Origin: Gallibacterium trehalosifermentans
GTDB taxonomy: Bacteria > Pseudomonadota > Gammaproteobacteria > Enterobacterales > Pasteurellaceae
Assembly (NCBI RefSeq): GCF_042433055.1
Contig: NZ_JBHLWB010000010.1
Coordinates: 44,570-108,569, forward strand
Direction: 5' to 3'
DNA: 64,000 bases
The notes under the pieces: generated by a model
Databases searched by the model: none
What the model was told of the DNA's origin: nothing
The model's input: the letters and a program-made list of their open reading frames with translations, nothing else
Program-made: the position numbers and the translations under genes
Shown: piece after piece, positions 54,279-62,312 of the stretch
Layout: every line of letters starts with the position of its first letter
Numbering within the stretch: the stretch's first letter is position 1

Positions 54279-54608
54279 ATGAAATTGAAATCCTTTCTCC
54301 TTTTATTGACAGGTTGTTTATCGATTTTATTTAGTCCACTGTCAACGGCAGCAACAGAAGCTGCTAAGCAAACTGAAGTTAGCCAGCCTCAAGTATCAGT
54401 AGTCCAAAGTGATAAAATTAATCTTAATACAGCAACAGTAGAGCAGTTACAACAAGGATTAATCGGTATTGGCACGAAAAAGGCACAAGCGATTGTAGAA
54501 TACCGTGAACAACATGGTCCATTTTTATCAGTAGAACAACTAATGGAAGTAAAAGGTATTGGTACTGCGATTTTGGAAAAAAATAAGGAGAGAATGGCGA
54601 TAAAGTAA
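54279..54608 (+). CDS. comEA: ComEA-like helix-hairpin-helix DNA-binding protein
   Basis: Periplasmic DNA receptor that pulls transforming DNA across the outer membrane. 109 residues: a signal peptide (1-25, ending in LSTAA), a Gln/Ser/Val-rich linker and a C-terminal double HhH domain (INLNTATVEQLQQGLIGIG, VEQLMEVKGIGTAILEKN). This corresponds to Haemophilus ComE1. AGAGGTAAATT upstream. The CRP-S site fits the assignment. It converges on fis. Confidence 0.9.
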   Translation: MKLKSFLLLLTGCLSILFSPLSTAATEAAKQTEVSQPQVSVVQSDKINLNTATVEQLQQGLIGIGTKKAQAIVEYREQHGPFLSVEQLMEVKGIGTAILEKNKERMAIK

Positions 54609-54631
54609 CTAGATAAAAATAAAGTATATTG

Positions 54632-54672
54632 GAATAAAAAATTGCTCCTAAGTAGAAAAGCTTAGGAGCAAT
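54632..54672 (-). terminator. Terminator of dusB-fis
   Basis: ATTGCTCCTAAG / CTTAGGAGCAAT stem with an eight-base loop. On the minus strand it is followed by TTTTTTATTCC. It probably also blocks read-through from the convergent comEA-like gene. Confidence 0.85.
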
Positions 54673-54698
54673 AATCATAAATTAAAATAACGATTTAA

Positions 54699-54995
54699 TC
54701 AGCCCATACCGTATTTTTTTAATTTTTTGCGTAACGTACCACGGTTAATGCCCAACATTGTTGCTGCACGAGTTTGATTACCACGAGTATATTGCATAAC
54801 CATATCTAACATTGGATGCTCAACTTCTGCTAAGACTAATTCATAAAGATCATTCACATCTTGTCCATTTAGTTGTGCTAAATAGTTCTTTAATGCTTGT
54901 TTTACAGAATCACGTAATGGTTTATTTGTTACTTGAGCTTGTGCATTTAACGTTGATACAGTTAATGCTTCAGCAGTGCTACGTTGTTCGAACAT
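54699..54995 (-). CDS. fis: DNA-binding protein Fis
   Basis: Nucleoid-associated homodimer that bends DNA and activates rRNA promoters. 98 residues, nearly identical to E. coli Fis from VTNKPLRDSVKQALKNYLAQ onward; the C-terminal helix-turn-helix is GNQTRAATMLGINRGTLRKK. 27 bases downstream of dusB, the classic dusB-fis operon. Confidence 0.98.
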   Translation of the reverse strand: MFEQRSTAEALTVSTLNAQAQVTNKPLRDSVKQALKNYLAQLNGQDVNDLYELVLAEVEHPMLDMVMQYTRGNQTRAATMLGINRGTLRKKLKKYGMG

Positions 54996-55022
54996 TTTTT
55001 CCCTTTATTTACTTTATTATGA

Positions 55023-55997
55023 TTACGACATAAGTCGGATTGAACACAAAAATTCCTCTAATACATTTAACTGGTCATCTGGATTAGTTAATGTATTAAA
55101 AGCACGTTTAAAATCAGAGCTTGAACAGAATCGATCGACATACCAAGCAACGTGTTTACGAGCTATGCGATAGCCTTTTTCCACCCCATAAAACTGATGA
55201 AGATCAGCAATATGTTGCAAAATAACTGCTTTCTTTTCAGAAAATGGCAAGTCAGATACAGATTTATTCTTCTCTAATAATTCGGTAATTTCTCGAAAAA
55301 TCCATGGGTTGCCTAATGCCCCACGTCCAAGCATTACGGCATCAGCACCAGTGTAAGCTAAGACCTCTTTGGCTTTGTTTGCTGAATCAATATCACCATT
55401 GGCAATAATGGGAATTGATACAGCTTGTTTAACTGCTTTAATACTTTCATATTCTGCCTCGCCATTAAATAAACAAGCACGAGTTCGCCCGTGAATGGTA
55501 AGCGCTTGAATACCTGCATCTTCTGCAATTTTAGCAATTAAACAGCAATTACGATGTTGTTGATCCCAGCCAGTTCTTATTTTTAACGTTACGGGAACAT
55601 CAACCGCATTGACGACGGCTTTTAAAATCTTAGCGACCAGATCTGGATATTGTAATAATGCAGAGCCTGCCAATTTTTTATTCACTTTCTTGGCTGGACA
55701 CCCCATATTAATATCAATAATTTCTGCACCGTAACCGACATTAATTTGTGCTGCTTGTGCCATCTCATCAGGATCACTGCCAGCAATTTGTACTGCGTTG
55801 ATACCAATTTGAGGGTGATGAGCCAAACGTAATTTAGATTTTTCGGTATGCCATACATCAGGATTTGTGGACATCATTTCAGAAAATGTTAATGCCGCAC
55901 CATAGTGAGAACAAATCCGCCGAAAAGGAAGATCAGTAATCCCCGCCATAGGTGCTAAGATCACGGGATTTTTCAAAATAAATTGACCAATCTGCAC
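55023..55997 (-). CDS. dusB: tRNA-dihydrouridine synthase B
   Basis: FMN-dependent enzyme reducing uridine 17 of tRNA to dihydrouridine. The TIM-barrel begins LKNPVILAPMAGITDLPFRR; the catalytic Cys is in DINMGCPAKKVNKKLAGSAL near residue 100; GADAVMLGRGALGNPW binds the flavin phosphate. 324 residues (E. coli 321). First gene of the operon. The 363 bases between it and the divergent transporter operon contain no gene that I can support. Confidence 0.96.
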   Translation of the reverse strand: MQIGQFILKNPVILAPMAGITDLPFRRICSHYGAALTFSEMMSTNPDVWHTEKSKLRLAHHPQIGINAVQIAGSDPDEMAQAAQINVGYGAEIIDINMGCPAKKVNKKLAGSALLQYPDLVAKILKAVVNAVDVPVTLKIRTGWDQQHRNCCLIAKIAEDAGIQALTIHGRTRACLFNGEAEYESIKAVKQAVSIPIIANGDIDSANKAKEVLAYTGADAVMLGRGALGNPWIFREITELLEKNKSVSDLPFSEKKAVILQHIADLHQFYGVEKGYRIARKHVAWYVDRFCSSSDFKRAFNTLTNPDDQLNVLEEFLCSIRLMS

Positions 55998-56360
55998 ACT
56001 TATTACCTATTGCTATCTATCGTTTTTTATTCTTCTATGGGTTTATTGATGATGACAAAATCGCCAGTCTTTGGGACTGAAACGGTCGCTTATCATACGC
56101 ACTTTTATAGTAATAGTGAAGCATTAAATTTGATTTAGCGCAGAAAAAATGTACTTTTTTTCAACTTAATTCGTTGAAAGTTTAAACAATATAAAAATTT
56201 GCTTTCATTATACGTGCAAATTAAACCACTTGGTGATCATAAGAGCCTAAATCGCTCAATATAACTTTTAGTTATATATAGAATGAAATAGCTATTTTCT
56301 TTCATCATCTTCTCTTATTAGACTGCGCTAATCATAAATTAAATAGACAAGGAAAATAGT

Positions 56361-57179
56361 ATGAAAACAGCAATTAAACACTATATCAAAGGAACTTTCT
56401 TTTTATCTCTAGGCTTAATTTTTGCCCAATCTACCTTCGCATTAACCAACGATGAAGCGGCGGCAGATCTGGCTAAACGTGTGAACGAAAAGGGAACGAT
56501 TGTGGTTGGTACAGAGGGAACTTATCCACCATTTACATACCACGATGAGTCAGGCAAATTAACTGGCTATGATGTTGAATTGACGCGTTTAGTGGCACAA
56601 GAATTAGGTGTAAAAGTAGAATTTAAAGAAACCCAATGGGACGCCATGTTATCAGGTTTAAATAACCACCGTTTCGATTTAGTTGCTAACCAAGTTGGCT
56701 TAACGACCCCAGAGCGCCGAGCAAAATATGATAAAACAGCTGAATATAGCTACTCAGGTGCAGTGATTGTTGCGCGCAAAGGGGAACAACGTGTGAAAGA
56801 TTGGGCAGACCTGAAAGGATTAAAATCAGCACAATCATTCACCAGTAATTATGGTGAACTTGCAGTAAAAAATGGAGCAGAAATTGTTGGGATCGATGGA
56901 TTAGCGCAAGCGATTCAATTAGTGTTACAAAAGCGTGCAGACGTTACTTTAAATGATCGTCTTGCAGTATTAGATTTCTTACATAAACATCCAAATGCAA
57001 ATTTAGAAATTGTGTTACGAGATAAATCACAACCCGTAGGATCAGGTTTTGTATTTAACAAAGGTAACCAAGCAGTAATTGAGAAATTTAATGTAGCGCT
57101 CAAAAAATTGAAAAAAGAGGGAAAATTGAAAGAACTCTCAATTCAATTCTTTGGTGAAGATGTTTCGGTACTTGAATAA
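56361..57179 (+). CDS. Cystine/polar amino acid ABC transporter, substrate-binding protein
   Basis: Periplasmic binding protein of family 3. A signal peptide (1-27, ending QSTFA) precedes the mature protein with GTIVVGTEGTYPPFTYHDE, GKLTGYDVELTRLVAQELGV, and ETQWDAMLSGLNNHRFDLVA. It resembles FliY/TcyA-type cystine receptors and the Haemophilus protein encoded with yecS/yecC-like genes. 272 residues. AAGGAAAATAGT precedes the start. It heads a four-gene unit with a second, broken receptor gene, a permease and an ATPase. The substrate is inferred from family resemblance. Confidence 0.88.
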   Translation: MKTAIKHYIKGTFFLSLGLIFAQSTFALTNDEAAADLAKRVNEKGTIVVGTEGTYPPFTYHDESGKLTGYDVELTRLVAQELGVKVEFKETQWDAMLSGLNNHRFDLVANQVGLTTPERRAKYDKTAEYSYSGAVIVARKGEQRVKDWADLKGLKSAQSFTSNYGELAVKNGAEIVGIDGLAQAIQLVLQKRADVTLNDRLAVLDFLHKHPNANLEIVLRDKSQPVGSGFVFNKGNQAVIEKFNVALKKLKKEGKLKELSIQFFGEDVSVLE

Positions 57180-57213
57180 TCAATAAAATGGATAAGTGAA
57201 GGTGGGTATGGAT

Positions 57214-57991
57214 ATGTTTATTCGTAACCTAATTAAAGGATTGATCTTATTAACGACATTTAGTGCAACTATTTCGTTAGCTGAACAAGCAGATTGGCTA
57301 ACAAAAGATACCTTAACGGTTGGCACAGAGGGAATGTATCCGCCTTTTACTTATCATGATGAGTCAGGCAAATTAACTGGCTATGATGTTGAAGTAGCGC
57401 GTGCGGTGTCAGAAAAATTAGGCTTAAAAATTGAGTTTAAAGAAACTGCATGGAACGCATTGTTAGCGGGATTAAATAACGGACGCTTTGATACCGTTGT
57501 TAATCAAGTATCTATGAACCCAGAACGCAGCAAAAAGTATCAAAGTTCATTACCTTATAGCTATTCTGGGGTTGCCTTAGCGATTCGCAGCGAGTTGAAA
57601 AATATTCAAGCTGAAAAAGATCTCAAAGGCTTGAAAGGCGGATTAGCCTTTACCAGTCAACTTTGCTGACTTAGTCCGCCAAAATCAAGGCGAAGTGGTT
57701 TCTGTTGAGGGCGGATTAGGACAAGAAATGGCGCTAGTTGCGCAGGGAGGTATCGATTTTACCCTCAATGATCGCTTAGCCGTGCTGTATTACCAGAAAA
57801 AATTAAACAGCAATGATAAGATCCAAGTGATTGATTTACCTGAAGAGAGTAAAGTGTGTGCAGGATTTATTGTCCGTAAAGGTGATGAAGAAAAGTTAAA
57901 AAAATTAAATCAAGCCTTAACAGAATTGAAAAAGGAAGGTAAATTAGCCATCATTTCTAAACAATTTTTCGGAGTAGATATTAGTGAGTAG
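57214..57991 (+). pseudogene. Second ABC substrate-binding protein gene, frameshifted
   Basis: Paralogue of the preceding gene. From the ATG at 57214 (AAGGTGGG upstream) it encodes a signal peptide, GTEGMYPPFTYHDESGKLTG and the ligand-binding N-lobe, but the frame stops at 57669 after LAFTSQLC. Removing one base near 57661 restores FTSQFADLVRQNQGEVVSVE, colinear with FTSNYGELAVKNGAEIVGID of the first copy, and the frame then runs to 57991. So a single extra base breaks an otherwise intact gene. It may be a real mutation or a sequence error. The stop overlaps the permease start. Confidence 0.8.
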
Positions 57992-58733
57992 TTATCTAGC
58001 GGAAAGTATCACCGCATTTTTCCACTCAGTATTGAGTGCGCTTCCTTGGTTGGACGAGAACAAAGCATCAATCGCGATTGATGCTTTTTTTCCGATGTTG
58101 CAAGGTATGATGATTTATACAATCCCATTAACTATTATTTCATTTATCGTGGGAATGCTTATTGCATTAGTGATCGCCTTAATTCGTGTTACCCCACAAA
58201 AACATCTGTTACACAAAATTGCCAATGGGATCGCAAATTTTTATATTTCAGCCATTCGCGGAACCCCGCTATTAGTTCAACTGTTTATTATTTTCTATGC
58301 CTTACCAAATATTGGTATTACGTTAGATCCCTTGCCAACTGCAATTATTGCCTTTTCCTTGAATACAGGGGCGTATGCCTCAGAAACCGTGCGTGCCGCG
58401 ATTCTTTCGGTGCCAAAAGGACAATGGGAAGCAGGCTATACCATTGGTATGAGCTATTGGCAAAACTTTTTCCGCATTATTGGTCCACAAGCGTTACGCG
58501 TTGCCGTACCGCCGCTTTCCAATAGCTTTATTGGTTTAGTCAAAGAGACCTCATTAGCGAGTGTGGTATTAGTGCCAGAAATGATGCGTCAAGCTAACGT
58601 AATATCTTCTCGTACTTATGAATTTTTACTTATTTATTGCGAAGCTGCCCTGATGTATTGGGTTGTGTGTGCCATATTAAGTTATGTGCAAAAACGCTTA
58701 GAAAAACATTTTGAACGGTATGTCGCGAGGTAA
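57984..58733 (+). CDS. Cystine-type amino acid ABC transporter permease
   Basis: Inner-membrane permease of the His/Glu/Gln/Arg/opine family (YecS/TcyB-like). About five spans; the HEQRo signature GAYASETVRAAILSVPKGQWEAG near residues 133-155 contains the EAA-type loop that contacts the ATPase. FYISAIRGTPLLVQLFIIFY is also typical. GTG start overlapping the end of the upstream receptor gene by eight bases, implying coupling. 249 residues; two bases from the ATPase gene. Confidence 0.9.
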   Translation: MSSYLAESITAFFHSVLSALPWLDENKASIAIDAFFPMLQGMMIYTIPLTIISFIVGMLIALVIALIRVTPQKHLLHKIANGIANFYISAIRGTPLLVQLFIIFYALPNIGITLDPLPTAIIAFSLNTGAYASETVRAAILSVPKGQWEAGYTIGMSYWQNFFRIIGPQALRVAVPPLSNSFIGLVKETSLASVVLVPEMMRQANVISSRTYEFLLIYCEAALMYWVVCAILSYVQKRLEKHFERYVAR

Positions 58734-58735
58734 GT

Positions 58736-59479
58736 ATGTTATCAATTAAAAATTTACATAAAGCATTTGCTGATCATCAAGTGCTAAAAGGGATAGATTT
58801 ACGCATTAACAAAGGCGAAGTGATCGTTCTACTCGGTGCATCAGGATCGGGTAAAACCACATTATTACGCTGTTTAAATCTACTAGAAACGTCCGATGCA
58901 GGGGAAATTACCTTTGATGATGGCTCATTAGCGATTGATTTTAGCAAACCATTAAGTAAAGAGAAGGTACAAGCCCTGCGCAAAAAAAGCGGTATGGTGT
59001 TCCAAAACTATAATTTATTTCCCCACAAAACCGCATTAGAGAATATCACTGAGGGGCTAATTGTGGTGCAAAAAATGCCAAAAGCGGAAGCAGAAGCGAA
59101 AGCACATCACCTATTAGCACGCGTGGAATTAGCGGATAAAGCCAATTTCTACCCATTTCAACTTTCAGGTGGGCAACAACAACGCATCGGGATTGCACGT
59201 GCATTAGCAATAGAGCCAGAATTGATGTTGTTTGATGAACCAACCTCCGCGCTAGATCCAGAATTAGTGCAAGGAATGTTAGCATTAATGAAATCATTGG
59301 CGAGTGAGGGCTGGACAATGGTGATCGTAACCCACGAAATTCAGTTTGCACGAGAAGTTGCCGATCATGTGATTTTAATGGGTGATGGGCAGATTATTGA
59401 GCAAGGCACACCAGAGCAGCTATTTGAGAAAAGTACCAATCCTCGTACTAATGCTTTTTTGCGTTCGATTAGGCGGTAG
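58736..59479 (+). CDS. Cystine-type amino acid ABC transporter ATP-binding protein
   Basis: ATPase of the importer (YecC/TcyC-like). Walker A GASGSGKTT near residue 34, Q-loop MVFQNYNLFPHKTALENI, signature LSGGQQQRIGIARALAI, Walker B LMLFDEPTSALDPE and the switch histidine in IVTHEIQFARE. 247 residues. Last gene of the operon. No clear terminator follows; degenerate repeat sequence begins about 20 bases downstream. Confidence 0.93.
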   Translation: MLSIKNLHKAFADHQVLKGIDLRINKGEVIVLLGASGSGKTTLLRCLNLLETSDAGEITFDDGSLAIDFSKPLSKEKVQALRKKSGMVFQNYNLFPHKTALENITEGLIVVQKMPKAEAEAKAHHLLARVELADKANFYPFQLSGGQQQRIGIARALAIEPELMLFDEPTSALDPELVQGMLALMKSLASEGWTMVIVTHEIQFAREVADHVILMGDGQIIEQGTPEQLFEKSTNPRTNAFLRSIRR

Positions 59480-59568
59480 GGGTATTAGGTTCAATTCAGG
59501 TTTGATTAGGTTTCGCTTAAAGGCGAGTTTCTTTTTTGTTTAAATTGGTATTTAGGTTTTATAACAAT

Positions 59569-59799
59569 TTAGGTTTCGCCCTAAAGGGCGACCTACTATT
59601 ATTCGCAAGTTCGCTCAGCTCACTTGCTCACCCTACGGGTCGCTGCAAGCAGCGCTCAAAAAGCAATGCTTTTTGTTATTGCTCGTACAAAAAAAGTAGG
59701 CAAAAAAATTACGCCCTAGTGCCTAGCTAGTTCCTCACCCCGTCAAGGTTTTTTGCCTAAAAATCTTTCCTACATTCGGGCAAGGCACAAGGGGGGGGG
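59569..59799 (-). repeat. Dispersed structured repeat, copy 3 (minus orientation, inverted middle)
   Basis: Read on the plus strand the order is C' (59569-59592, TCGCCCTAAAGGGCGA), B (59593-59710), A' (59711-59794). Module A has lost the central hairpin of about 55 bases, joining GGCAAAAAAC directly to CTTGACG on the minus strand. Module B runs the same way on the plus strand as in copy 1 although the rest of the element is reversed, so relative to A and C it is inverted. The A end, CACAAGGG in other copies, has become CACAA followed by nine G (59791-59799). A degenerate C-like piece at 59508-59531 lies just upstream. Confidence 0.82.
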
Positions 59800-59829
59800 A
59801 GTGATATTAATGGCATAAACTCTTTTTGA

Positions 59830-59858
59830 TTGTTGCAAAATAAAAAGAATGATAGGAT
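59830..59858 (+). promoter_or_regulatory. Possible promoter of the two-gene cassette
   Basis: TTGTTG at 59830-59835 and TAGGAT at 59853-59858 with a 17-base spacer; expected start near 59865, 22 bases before the first ATG. Both boxes match consensus at about four of six positions. Confidence 0.35.
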
Positions 59859-59886
59859 AGCGCAAAAGCACAAGAGGAAGATAGCC

Positions 59887-60042
59887 ATGAACAAAAATGC
59901 TATTTTTATACGAGAAATTATTGAGCGCACTCAAGCGATAAAAGGCACTAGAGTAAAAGGCAATAATAAGCAAGAAATCAAATCCAATGTTCAGTCTATT
60001 TTAAAGCAACAATTAAAAAATGTTAGAACGCAAACATATTAA
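59887..60042 (+). CDS. Small basic protein of unknown function (first of cassette)
   Basis: 51 residues from an ATG with a good site, GAGGAAGATAGCC. Basic, with many Lys and Arg and a likely helical N-terminus (NAIFIREIIERTQAIKG). No signal peptide, membrane span or known motif. It overlaps the next gene by 23 bases, a spacing typical of coupled small gene pairs such as toxin-antitoxin or effector-immunity units, but nothing in the sequence proves that role. The pair is flanked by inverted repeat copies. Confidence 0.6.
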   Translation: MNKNAIFIREIIERTQAIKGTRVKGNNKQEIKSNVQSILKQQLKNVRTQTY

Positions 60043-60475
60043 ATTTGTAGAAATCCATCACTTATTTACTGAAATTAGTCTTGCTTTAGGTTTCACTCAA
60101 CAAGATATTGAATTACATTCAACAAATTTAGTTGAGTTAATTACTTTGTGGCAACAACAAGAATTTGTTGAAGTTTATGTTGAAAATAAAGATCGTTTAT
60201 TTGGTCGAGTAAAAGATAGTAGCCTATCTTATGGCGCATCGCCTTATTATATTGGACTCTATCATGCAAGATTAACTTACACTGAAAATGATCCTCTTGT
60301 TGTACTCACTTTTGATTATGAAGACAATCCAGAACAAACAACCGTATCTGTTCGATTTATGATTAATCACGATACCTTATTTGGGACAAAAGAAGAAAAA
60401 TTTATCCAGCAACGAATGAAAGATATTCGGAAGAGAATTGATAATTTCATTCAACAAGGTAATCAATCTAAATAA
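60020..60475 (+). CDS. Unknown 151-residue protein (second of cassette)
   Basis: I do not recognise this protein. It has an N-terminal helical part (KFVEIHHLFTEISLALGFTQ), a beta-rich acidic middle (VYVENKDRLFGRVKD, GLYHARLTYTENDPLVVLTF, TVSVRFMINHD) and a Lys/Gln-rich C-terminal helix. No signal peptide or transmembrane segment, so probably cytoplasmic. Its start lies inside the preceding gene, indicating translational coupling. Codon use is AT-rich like the neighbours. It could be an immunity or antitoxin-like partner of the small basic protein; this is inference from gene layout only. Confidence 0.65.
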   Translation: MLERKHIKFVEIHHLFTEISLALGFTQQDIELHSTNLVELITLWQQQEFVEVYVENKDRLFGRVKDSSLSYGASPYYIGLYHARLTYTENDPLVVLTFDYEDNPEQTTVSVRFMINHDTLFGTKEEKFIQQRMKDIRKRIDNFIQQGNQSK

Positions 60476-60620
60476 AAATAACTCTCCTCTTGTAAAAATT
60501 CCTATCATATAATAATGGCTTGCCTAAATCTCTATTTGAGTAAAAATAAAGCAAAAATTAATTATAGTAATCTTATTAATAAATTTACTTTTAAACTCAA
60601 ATCTCAATAAATGTTAACGA

Positions 60621-60820
60621 TCCCCTTGTGCCTTGCCCGAATATAGGAAAGATTTTTAGGCAAAAAACGTCTAATTTTTCGCAGAAAAATATCAGTTTTT
60701 TGCCGCTCGAAAAATCTTGACGAAATGAGGAAATAGCAAGGCACTAGGGCGTGTTTTTTTTGCTTCGTTTTTTTACACGAGTAAAAAAATGAAGTCGCCC
60801 TTTAGGGCGAAACCTAAATA
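60621..60820 (+). repeat. Dispersed structured repeat, copy 4
   Basis: Module A (60622-60750) keeps the outer arms CCCTTGTGCCTTGC / GCAAGGCACTAGGG; the central hairpin is shorter, TAATTTTTC directly followed by GCAGAAAAAT. Module B is the short CTTCGTTTTTTTAC...GTAAAAAAATGAAG form, as in copy 2. Module C is TCGCCCTTTAGGGCGA plus AACCTAAAT. A degenerate tail-like stretch (GCCTAAATCTCTATTTGAGT) at 60521-60540 precedes it. It faces copy 3 in inverted orientation across the two unknown genes. Confidence 0.85.
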
Positions 60821-60840
60821 TCCAATTAAACAAAACCAAA

Positions 60841-60870
60841 AATAAAAAAGGCGATGTCCCACATCGCCTT
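60841..60870 (-). terminator. Terminator of the autotransporter gene
   Basis: On the minus strand AAGGCGATGT, GGG loop, ACATCGCCTT followed by TTTTTATTTTTGG. It lies 25 bases after the gene's stop. Confidence 0.88.
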
Positions 60871-60894
60871 TACTTACATCATTAGATTACCACA

Positions 60895-62262
60895 TTACTG
60901 CCAAGTATATTTCACCCCAATCGTGCCACGATAGGCTTCATACGCATGGTTTTTGAAGCTAAACTCATAACGCACATCACCATATAAGTAGGTTTGTTTG
61001 CCTAATGCACGTTGTAAGCCAACACCAACCTCACCCCAAGTATTGGCGTATTTCTCGCTTAATTTCTCAGTGCCAATTCTTACTGAGTGATTTGTGTTAA
61101 AGTTATGCCAAATATTGGCAATCGCATATAAGGTACGAGTTTTATCATCTTTTGTTAAACGATTATGCGCTAAACGTACCCCTAAACGTCCTCTAACAGC
61201 AGAGACTGAATCCGGCGCAATGATTCGGTTTGCATCGGCAAAGTGGTCGAAATCTATATATTGATAGATTAACTGTGCTTGAGGCTCAATAAACCAGGCA
61301 CTTTGTCTTTCGTTGAGTTCTTTTAGCTCAAACGGTTTACCCACTTCCGCAGAAAGGGCAAACCCTTTACCGCGTTGTTTGTTGGTTTTTTCTCCTTGGT
61401 TATCTACAGAGTAACCACGTAACCAGTGGAGTTGTCCCACTAAATCTAAGTAACCACCATTCACATGGTAACGTGTGTGGGTTAACCCTAACGCATATAA
61501 CTCTGAGCGTCCTTTCCCTGTATATTTGCTAGATTGCAAAATATATTGCCCCGCACCATTTTGTTCAGCGTAGTATTGGTCGTAGAATTTGCTGTTTGCA
61601 CGGCCATAGGCTAAATATAACCCAGTTAATGAGTGCCCACCTTTGTCATCTTTTTTGATACTAAAGTCGTGTCCGACTTTGATGCCGTACATTTTGGTAG
61701 CAAAGTCGAGGCGTTTTTTGCCATCTAAGCTAAGTGTTTTGCCCCAGGCTTTCACCCATGTTTGTCCGTCCACTTGTTCTTCATCGCGACAAGTATCGCA
61801 ACGTTCCCATGAGAGGATTTGGTTTTCACCGCGTCTTTCGTGTAAGGTATCTAAGGTACTGAAGCCTAATTCCATAGCTACTTTTGGCATTAAGACATAT
61901 GCCGTTACAGGCGTATCGTACACGTATTGTTGCGTATCATTGGTTGTCGATGGGTTGTCTGGGTCTGTGGCGAATACGGTTGCCCATTGAGGTTGCGTAT
62001 TTTTACCGACAATTACACTGTTTGGATTATTGGCAACTACGGGTGGTGGTGGAACTGGAGCCGGAGTTGTAGTTGTAGTTATAGTATCATCGTCTTCCTC
62101 ATCATCCCCATCTACATTTTGTGCATACACTTGACTAGAGGCAAGGAACAGTGCCGTACTTACTGTTGCTATCGAGAAGAGTTGTGAAGCAAGGTTTCCC
62201 ACAAATAGAAAACACACGAATAACAACTTTGGTAGGGTTATTATTTTTTGTATTTTATTCAT
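60895..62262 (-). CDS. Autotransporter beta-barrel protein with minimal passenger
   Basis: 455 residues. A long signal region (1-47, ending SSQVYAQ) is followed by an acidic then Thr/Pro-rich linker (DGDDEEDDDTITTTTT, PAPVPPPPVV) of about 40 residues. A beta-barrel of the autotransporter type runs from about 150 to the end (QTWVKAWGKTLSLDG, WFIEPQAQLIYQYIDF, RGRLGVRLAHN, GTIGVKYTWQ), finishing with the aromatic-rich outer-membrane terminus. There is hardly any passenger domain. A CDTC pair near residue 157 is unusual for such proteins. It may be a truncated autotransporter or a stand-alone barrel. The upstream region contains a nine-G tract. Confidence 0.82.
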   Translation of the reverse strand: MNKIQKIITLPKLLFVCFLFVGNLASQLFSIATVSTALFLASSQVYAQNVDGDDEEDDDTITTTTTPAPVPPPPVVANNPNSVIVGKNTQPQWATVFATDPDNPSTTNDTQQYVYDTPVTAYVLMPKVAMELGFSTLDTLHERRGENQILSWERCDTCRDEEQVDGQTWVKAWGKTLSLDGKKRLDFATKMYGIKVGHDFSIKKDDKGGHSLTGLYLAYGRANSKFYDQYYAEQNGAGQYILQSSKYTGKGRSELYALGLTHTRYHVNGGYLDLVGQLHWLRGYSVDNQGEKTNKQRGKGFALSAEVGKPFELKELNERQSAWFIEPQAQLIYQYIDFDHFADANRIIAPDSVSAVRGRLGVRLAHNRLTKDDKTRTLYAIANIWHNFNTNHSVRIGTEKLSEKYANTWGEVGVGLQRALGKQTYLYGDVRYEFSFKNHAYEAYRGTIGVKYTWQ

Positions 62263-62312
62263 CTTTATATTCTCACATTGAAATGTAAAACATTATTGCA
62301 ATACCACACCAA

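Noticed and set aside
55998..56360. Possible gene or regulatory RNA between dusB and the transporter operon
   Set aside because: No supported open frame and no clear CRP or T-box-like element; AT-rich divergent promoter space.
59536..59973. Open frames on both strands over repeat copy 3
   Set aside because: They follow the repeat and the G tract rather than a protein; composition is that of the palindromes and no family resemblance is visible.
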